A DNA stretch of 64,000 bases, from the NCBI RefSeq assembly GCF_016097415.1, contig NZ_JAEHGE010000001.1, positions 3,922,610-3,986,609 on the forward strand, given 5' to 3'. Positions 60,239-64,000 of the stretch are shown piece after piece. A model generated the notes under the pieces. The model had not been told where the DNA came from. It was given only the letters and a program-made list of their open reading frames with translations, and made no database searches. Within the stretch, counting starts at the first letter, position 1. Each line of letters begins with the position of its first letter. Source of the DNA: a sulfur-oxidizing endosymbiont of Gigantopelta aegis (GTDB taxonomy: Bacteria > Pseudomonadota > Gammaproteobacteria > GRL18). The translations under genes were made by a program, and so were the position numbers.

Positions 60239-61273
60239 TTATTTTTTCTTTAAAATATACTTTCGTACTGCTCTATTGTGCTCTTTTAGCGTCTTGCTAA
60301 ACTTATGTCCGCCGCTGCCATCTGCAACAAAATATAAATACTTGCCCTTGTCAGGATGCAATACAGCATGAATCGCTTCACGTCCGGGGATTGCAATCGG
60401 TGTTGGGGGTAAACGTTTAATTTGATAGGTATTATAAGCTGTTTTCTTATTTATATCTCGACGTCGAATATTGCCCTTATAGCTGTCACCCATGCCATAA
60501 ATAATGGTCGGATCAGACTGTAGGCGCATTTTTTTATTCATTCGGCGAATAAACACCCCGGCAATTTTACCACGCTCACTACTCACTCCGGATTCTTTTT
60601 CCACAATAGAGGCAAGGATCAAGGCTTCATAAGCTGATTTTAAAGGTGTTTTTTTCTCACGTTTTACCCATTCATCGGCCAGAACCGCCTGCATATTATC
60701 GTAGGCACGCTTGAGAAACTGAAAATCTGTCGTACCCTTGGGGAATTTATAAGTATCAGGGTAGATCAATCCTTCTAAACGCATCGATTCGCTGCCTAGC
60801 TTATTAGCTAAAGCGGCTTCAGTTTTACTATTCAGGGCTTGAGCAAACTCAGCAGTTTTGACTAAATTCGAATCTTGACGAATACGTGCTATGGTTTCTT
60901 TAAATGTCCAACCTTCAACGATGGTTAAGGCATATTGATTCACCTTGCCTAAAACAAATAAATCAATCACATCCACCACTGTCATTCCGGATTTAAGGAC
61001 ATATTCACCAGCTTTAATTTTTTCTGCCTTATGCGACAAACGAGCATAAATGCGAAAATATTCAGGCTGCTGGATGATATCTTTTTGTCTTAAGTTTTCG
61101 GCAATATTTTTAACGCGATCACCTTTATTGACAGTAAACAAAGACTCCGATTGATGCTTTGAAATAGCAATCGGCTTACTTAAAGACAAGCTATAATCAT
61201 TCCAAAACCAGGCCGCAACAGCTGTGCCAATCACAGCAAGAAAAAGCAATAATATCAGTAATTTTTTTATCAT
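60239..61273 (-). CDS. mltG: Endolytic murein transglycosylase
   Basis: Inner-membrane peptidoglycan-cleaving enzyme that sets glycan strand length. The 344-residue product has one N-terminal membrane helix (LLILLLFLAVIGTAVAAWFW), a LysM-like part, and the YceG core LILASIVEKESGVSSERGKIAGVF with the catalytic glutamate, then LQSDPTIIYG, YNTYQIKRLPPTPIAIPG and LYFVADGSGGHKFSKTLKEH. The length is typical. Confidence 0.96.
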   Translation of the reverse strand: MIKKLLILLLFLAVIGTAVAAWFWNDYSLSLSKPIAISKHQSESLFTVNKGDRVKNIAENLRQKDIIQQPEYFRIYARLSHKAEKIKAGEYVLKSGMTVVDVIDLFVLGKVNQYALTIVEGWTFKETIARIRQDSNLVKTAEFAQALNSKTEAALANKLGSESMRLEGLIYPDTYKFPKGTTDFQFLKRAYDNMQAVLADEWVKREKKTPLKSAYEALILASIVEKESGVSSERGKIAGVFIRRMNKKMRLQSDPTIIYGMGDSYKGNIRRRDINKKTAYNTYQIKRLPPTPIAIPGREAIHAVLHPDKGKYLYFVADGSGGHKFSKTLKEHNRAVRKYILKKK

Positions 61274-61284
61274 AATTTATCAAT

Positions 61285-62187
61285 CTAGCAGGCACTTATT
61301 TCCGGTCGGTTTAATTCTTTGTTAATGTGTTTTGATAATTGAGCCACCACTATTCGCTGATTTTTATTAAACGTCCAGCGTGTTTGTTCATCAACCCTGA
61401 GCGATGCCATAGGAATGATACCCGAAAGACTATTACAAAAAAACACCTCACTGGCCTGTTTTAATATTTCTAAAGGATAATCAGCTTCTTCTATAGTGAT
61501 GGATGATTTTGCGGCTAAAAGAAGAATTGCTTGTCTCATTGTACCTTGCACACCGCTATTAGCAATTTTAGGTGTCATTAATTGACCTTCGATCACAAAA
61601 AATAGGTTGCTAGCAATTCCCTCAATCATAAAACGTGTGAGAAGTGAATCATGATCCGAACATTCTAGCATTAAACCTTCTTGAAATTTATCATCAGAAA
61701 ATTCATTGCGAGCCAGTACTTGCTCCAGACGATTTAGATGCTTTATACCTGCGAGTGCCGGCTGTTTTGCCAGACAGGTTCGAGCGACAAGTGCATCGAT
61801 ACCGGCTTGATAGTGTTGCAAAGGCCGTTCAGGCCAAGGAAGTATCTGGATGATCAGACTGGGCTTATTACACTCAGGAAATTGATAGCCCCGACCACCT
61901 ATACCACGGGTAAGAATTATTTTAACAACTCTCTCAGGCGAGCCACTATCCAATTTATCCTGAGTCATTTTTAAATTAATTTGCGCTAATAAAAATGCTT
62001 CATCTGGTGGTTTTATTGCCAGACGTTCGCAACCCAAGACCAGACGCTGCCAATGTAATGCCCAATGATGTAATTGTTCATTGACAAAGGCAATGGTCTC
62101 AAATAAGCCGTCACCATAGGCTAGTCCCCGATCATTGACGGCGACATTAGCTAAAGTCTTATCCAAATTATGCTCAAGTTGTGTCAT
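61285..62187 (-). CDS. pabC: Aminodeoxychorismate lyase
   Basis: PLP-dependent class IV enzyme releasing 4-aminobenzoate and pyruvate from ADC for folate. In the 300-residue product, NDRGLAYGDGLFETIA lies at about residues 18-33; the PLP lysine is in AGIKHLNRLEQVLARNEF. SNLFFVIEGQLMTPKIANSGVQGTMR and EVFFCNSLSGIIPM follow. Overlaps the pabB stop by 4 bp. Confidence 0.95.
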   Translation of the reverse strand: MTQLEHNLDKTLANVAVNDRGLAYGDGLFETIAFVNEQLHHWALHWQRLVLGCERLAIKPPDEAFLLAQINLKMTQDKLDSGSPERVVKIILTRGIGGRGYQFPECNKPSLIIQILPWPERPLQHYQAGIDALVARTCLAKQPALAGIKHLNRLEQVLARNEFSDDKFQEGLMLECSDHDSLLTRFMIEGIASNLFFVIEGQLMTPKIANSGVQGTMRQAILLLAAKSSITIEEADYPLEILKQASEVFFCNSLSGIIPMASLRVDEQTRWTFNKNQRIVVAQLSKHINKELNRPEISAC

Positions 62188-63689
62188 TTTAACTCAGCCT
62201 TCAACGCCTGGAGTAAGCCTTTTGCTTTAGCACGTGTTTCATGCAATTCTTTCTCTGCAATCGAGTCAAAAACAAGTCCTGCACCTGCCCGAAAACTTAA
62301 TCGCTGGGCTGATTCTTCCAATAGATTATCTAATAGGCTTTCTATAACAAATGTCCGTATAAGAATATTAAAATCCATACTGCCATCAAGATTAATATAA
62401 CCCATAGAGCCGGTGTAAGCACCACGAGAACATTGCTCTAATTCGGCAATAATTTCCATACAACGTACTTTAGGACAGCCCGTAATTGTTCCACCAGGAA
62501 ACATGGCCTTAAGGATTTCACCGGGCGTTTTACCTGTTTGTAATTCCCCACTGACATTAGACACGATATGATGCACATGCGCATAGGTTTCATTGACCAT
62601 CAACTCATCGACAACGACACTACCGGGCTTACATACCCGTCCTAAATCGTTACGGATCAAGTCGATTAACATAATATGCTCTGCTTGTTCCTTGGGGTGA
62701 TCATGTAGCTCTTTAAGTAATCGTAAATCTTCTTCAAGTGATGTACTTCGTGGTCTTGTACCGGCAATAGGACGAGACTCCAAACGCTTATTTTTGACTC
62801 TAAGCAGGCGTTCCGGTGAGGAGGAAACAATACTGACTTCCCCCTCTTTAGAGTTACATAGTTCAGAATTAAAACTAGCGACACCTGAAAAAGGTGCTGG
62901 ATTTTCCTGAGCTAATAATTGACTCAAAACAGCCACTTGTTCTGTGTGCTTCTGATTATTATTTTTCTTGGATAGTGTTGACTGCCACAAGCGGGATAAA
63001 TTAACCTGAAAGACATCACCCTCTTTGATATAGGATTTGACCGTATCGACTGCTATAAGAAAACTATCAGCTGTTTCTTCAACAATTGGGAAATTAAAAA
63101 CGTCTGTCTCAGTTGATTTACTGCTCTGTTGACAAATAAACTGCATATCAGCAAGTAAGGATTGATAGTGGCGCTGATGATCCATGTCGGATTCTGTCAT
63201 AAAAAATAGACATTCTTTTTTATGATCATAGATCAGTGCTTTTTTTACCCTTGCCGCATAGGCAATCGGTAATAATTGCTTTTCAAAGGTCAGTTTTAAA
63301 CAAGGTTCAACTTGCTGAGCTAATTCATAGGCCAAAAACATAAACCAGCCTCCCGTAAAAGGAAGTTCACTTTCTATTGCTTGCTCAGTCGATTCTTCTT
63401 CAGCGAAGAAAAGCCTGTCAAAATTATCGAGAAATGAACCATCTTCGGCAAAATTGATATTTGGGGATGAACTTAATTGTTTTTGATGATCAAGTTTCAA
63501 CCATTGTTCAGGCTCGATAAATAAAATATCAAATTGAGAGGATTCTTGATCGGCTGATGATGAAGCGCTTTGACTGGACGAAGTGAATAAATAAGGGTAT
63601 TTATGAGGAAAGTGACTATAAAATTGAATTAAGTCAGGACATTGATGCTTAGGGATTTCAGTTAGCTTACAGGCATAAGTCATATTCAA
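62184..63689 (-). CDS. pabB: Aminodeoxychorismate synthase component I
   Basis: Chorismate-binding enzyme making ADC, forming 4-aminobenzoate with PabC. In the 501-residue product the core signatures are AGTRPRSTSLEEDLRL, LIDLIRNDLGRVCKPGSV, HHIVSNVSGEL, PGGTITGCPKVRCMEIIAE and FRAGAGLVFDS. The N-terminus carries PFTGGWFMFLAYELAQQ. PabB is favoured over TrpE by the pabC-mltG-tmk context and the AGTRPRS pattern. Confidence 0.94.
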   Translation of the reverse strand: MNMTYACKLTEIPKHQCPDLIQFYSHFPHKYPYLFTSSSQSASSSADQESSQFDILFIEPEQWLKLDHQKQLSSSPNINFAEDGSFLDNFDRLFFAEEESTEQAIESELPFTGGWFMFLAYELAQQVEPCLKLTFEKQLLPIAYAARVKKALIYDHKKECLFFMTESDMDHQRHYQSLLADMQFICQQSSKSTETDVFNFPIVEETADSFLIAVDTVKSYIKEGDVFQVNLSRLWQSTLSKKNNNQKHTEQVAVLSQLLAQENPAPFSGVASFNSELCNSKEGEVSIVSSSPERLLRVKNKRLESRPIAGTRPRSTSLEEDLRLLKELHDHPKEQAEHIMLIDLIRNDLGRVCKPGSVVVDELMVNETYAHVHHIVSNVSGELQTGKTPGEILKAMFPGGTITGCPKVRCMEIIAELEQCSRGAYTGSMGYINLDGSMDFNILIRTFVIESLLDNLLEESAQRLSFRAGAGLVFDSIAEKELHETRAKAKGLLQALKAELK

Positions 63690-63810
63690 TCAATTTTTTG
63701 AGAACTAATGATTTTTATAAATTTAAGCCTAAAGGTGAGCAGAACCCACCTTAATAGAGCATCATTAAATCTGAAAACTATCCTTTGCAAAAATCATACT
63801 TTACTAAAAA

Positions 63811-64000
63811 TCATACTTTACCAAAGATTAAGGTACCATTCGTACCACCAAAGCCAAATGAATTTGATACCGCATAATCAATTTTCATTTCTTTAGGGAC
63901 TAAAGGCGCATAATCTAAGTCACAATCATCACTCGGATTTTCTAAATTGATTGTCGGTGGAGCAACTTGGTCACGAATAGCCAAGGCAGTAAAGATAGCT
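63811..64000 (-). CDS. fabF: Beta-ketoacyl-ACP synthase II, C-terminal part
   Basis: The minus strand encodes the end of a KAS II: NLENPSDDCDLDYAPLVPKE and SNSFGFGGTNGTLIFGKV then TGA at 63811. SNSFGFGGTN is the conserved C-terminal motif of FabF with its active-site loop. The rest is outside the window. A 17-base near-duplicate (AAAATCATACTTTAC at 63790 and 63806) covers the stop region. fabF-pabB/pabC-mltG-tmk is a common gammaproteobacterial order. Confidence 0.93.
   Translation of the reverse strand, partial: AIFTALAIRDQVAPPTINLENPSDDCDLDYAPLVPKEMKIDYAVSNSFGFGGTNGTLIFGKV

Overview
The window reads as a chromosomal segment of an AT-rich gammaproteobacterium. The evidence is gene order: gyrA-serC-serA-pheA-hisC-tyrA-aroA-cmk-ihfB-lapA-lapB-pyrF, mtnA-mtaD-ubiG-mupP-yciK, trpF-trpB-trpA-accD-folC-dedD-cvpA-purF, and fabF-pabB-pabC-mltG-tmk-holB-pilZ-tatD are all gammaproteobacterial arrangements. 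Squalene/hopanoid precursor genes (hpnC, hpnD, hpnE), a PrsT-like TPR gene of the PEP-CTERM/exopolysaccharide type, and a large PilZ-DUF1631-GGDEF-EAL gene suggest an environmental lineage such as Methylococcales or Thiotrichales. No marker here fixes the genus. No rRNA, tRNA, CRISPR or prophage was seen.

Layout. 1-15.4 kb (minus strand): tail of a GGDEF gene, then pyrimidine, LPS-regulation, nucleoid, aromatic amino acid, serine and gyrase genes. rpsA, which normally lies between cmk and ihfB, is absent. 15.6-26.4 kb: methionine salvage (mtnA, mtaD), ubiquinone (ubiG), muropeptide recycling (mupP), and a squalene cluster hpnC/hpnD/hpnE inserted between mupP and yciK. The cluster contains an unusual membrane dCache-AlbA_2 protein and a small unknown protein.

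26.4-39.3 kb: one ancestral gene of about 1,320 codons (PilZ-DUF1631-GGDEF-EAL, minus strand) split into five pieces by one IS3-family element. The pieces rejoin in frame when the IS and one copy of a 3-bp target duplication are removed. The largest insertion (33,248-38,793) is an IS array with a 2,058-bp tandem duplication. The IS copies carry coordinated homopolymer indels, so even the longest OrfB frame appears to read 16 residues out of frame.

39.5-51.1 kb (minus strand): purF-cvpA-SPOR-folC-accD-trpA-trpB-trpF, two unknown proteins, an MFS transporter and aroC. A 46-bp near-perfect palindrome separates trpB from trpA. 51.2-53.3 kb: a PhoP/PhoQ-like pair whose kinase is split by a one-base deletion in an A-run. 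53.3-57.1 kb: prmB, a PrsT-like gene cut off by another IS copy, and beyond the IS the tail of an unrelated FlhB C-domain gene. The IS flanks there do not match, so a rearrangement is likely. 57.1-64 kb (minus strand): tatD, pilZ, holB, tmk, mltG, pabC, pabB and the C-terminus of fabF.

The housekeeping genes look intact. Damage is concentrated in signalling and surface genes (c-di-GMP protein, PhoQ-like kinase, PrsT, FlhB-like). Part of the frameshift pattern could be unpolished homopolymer error in repeats, and this is flagged where it matters.
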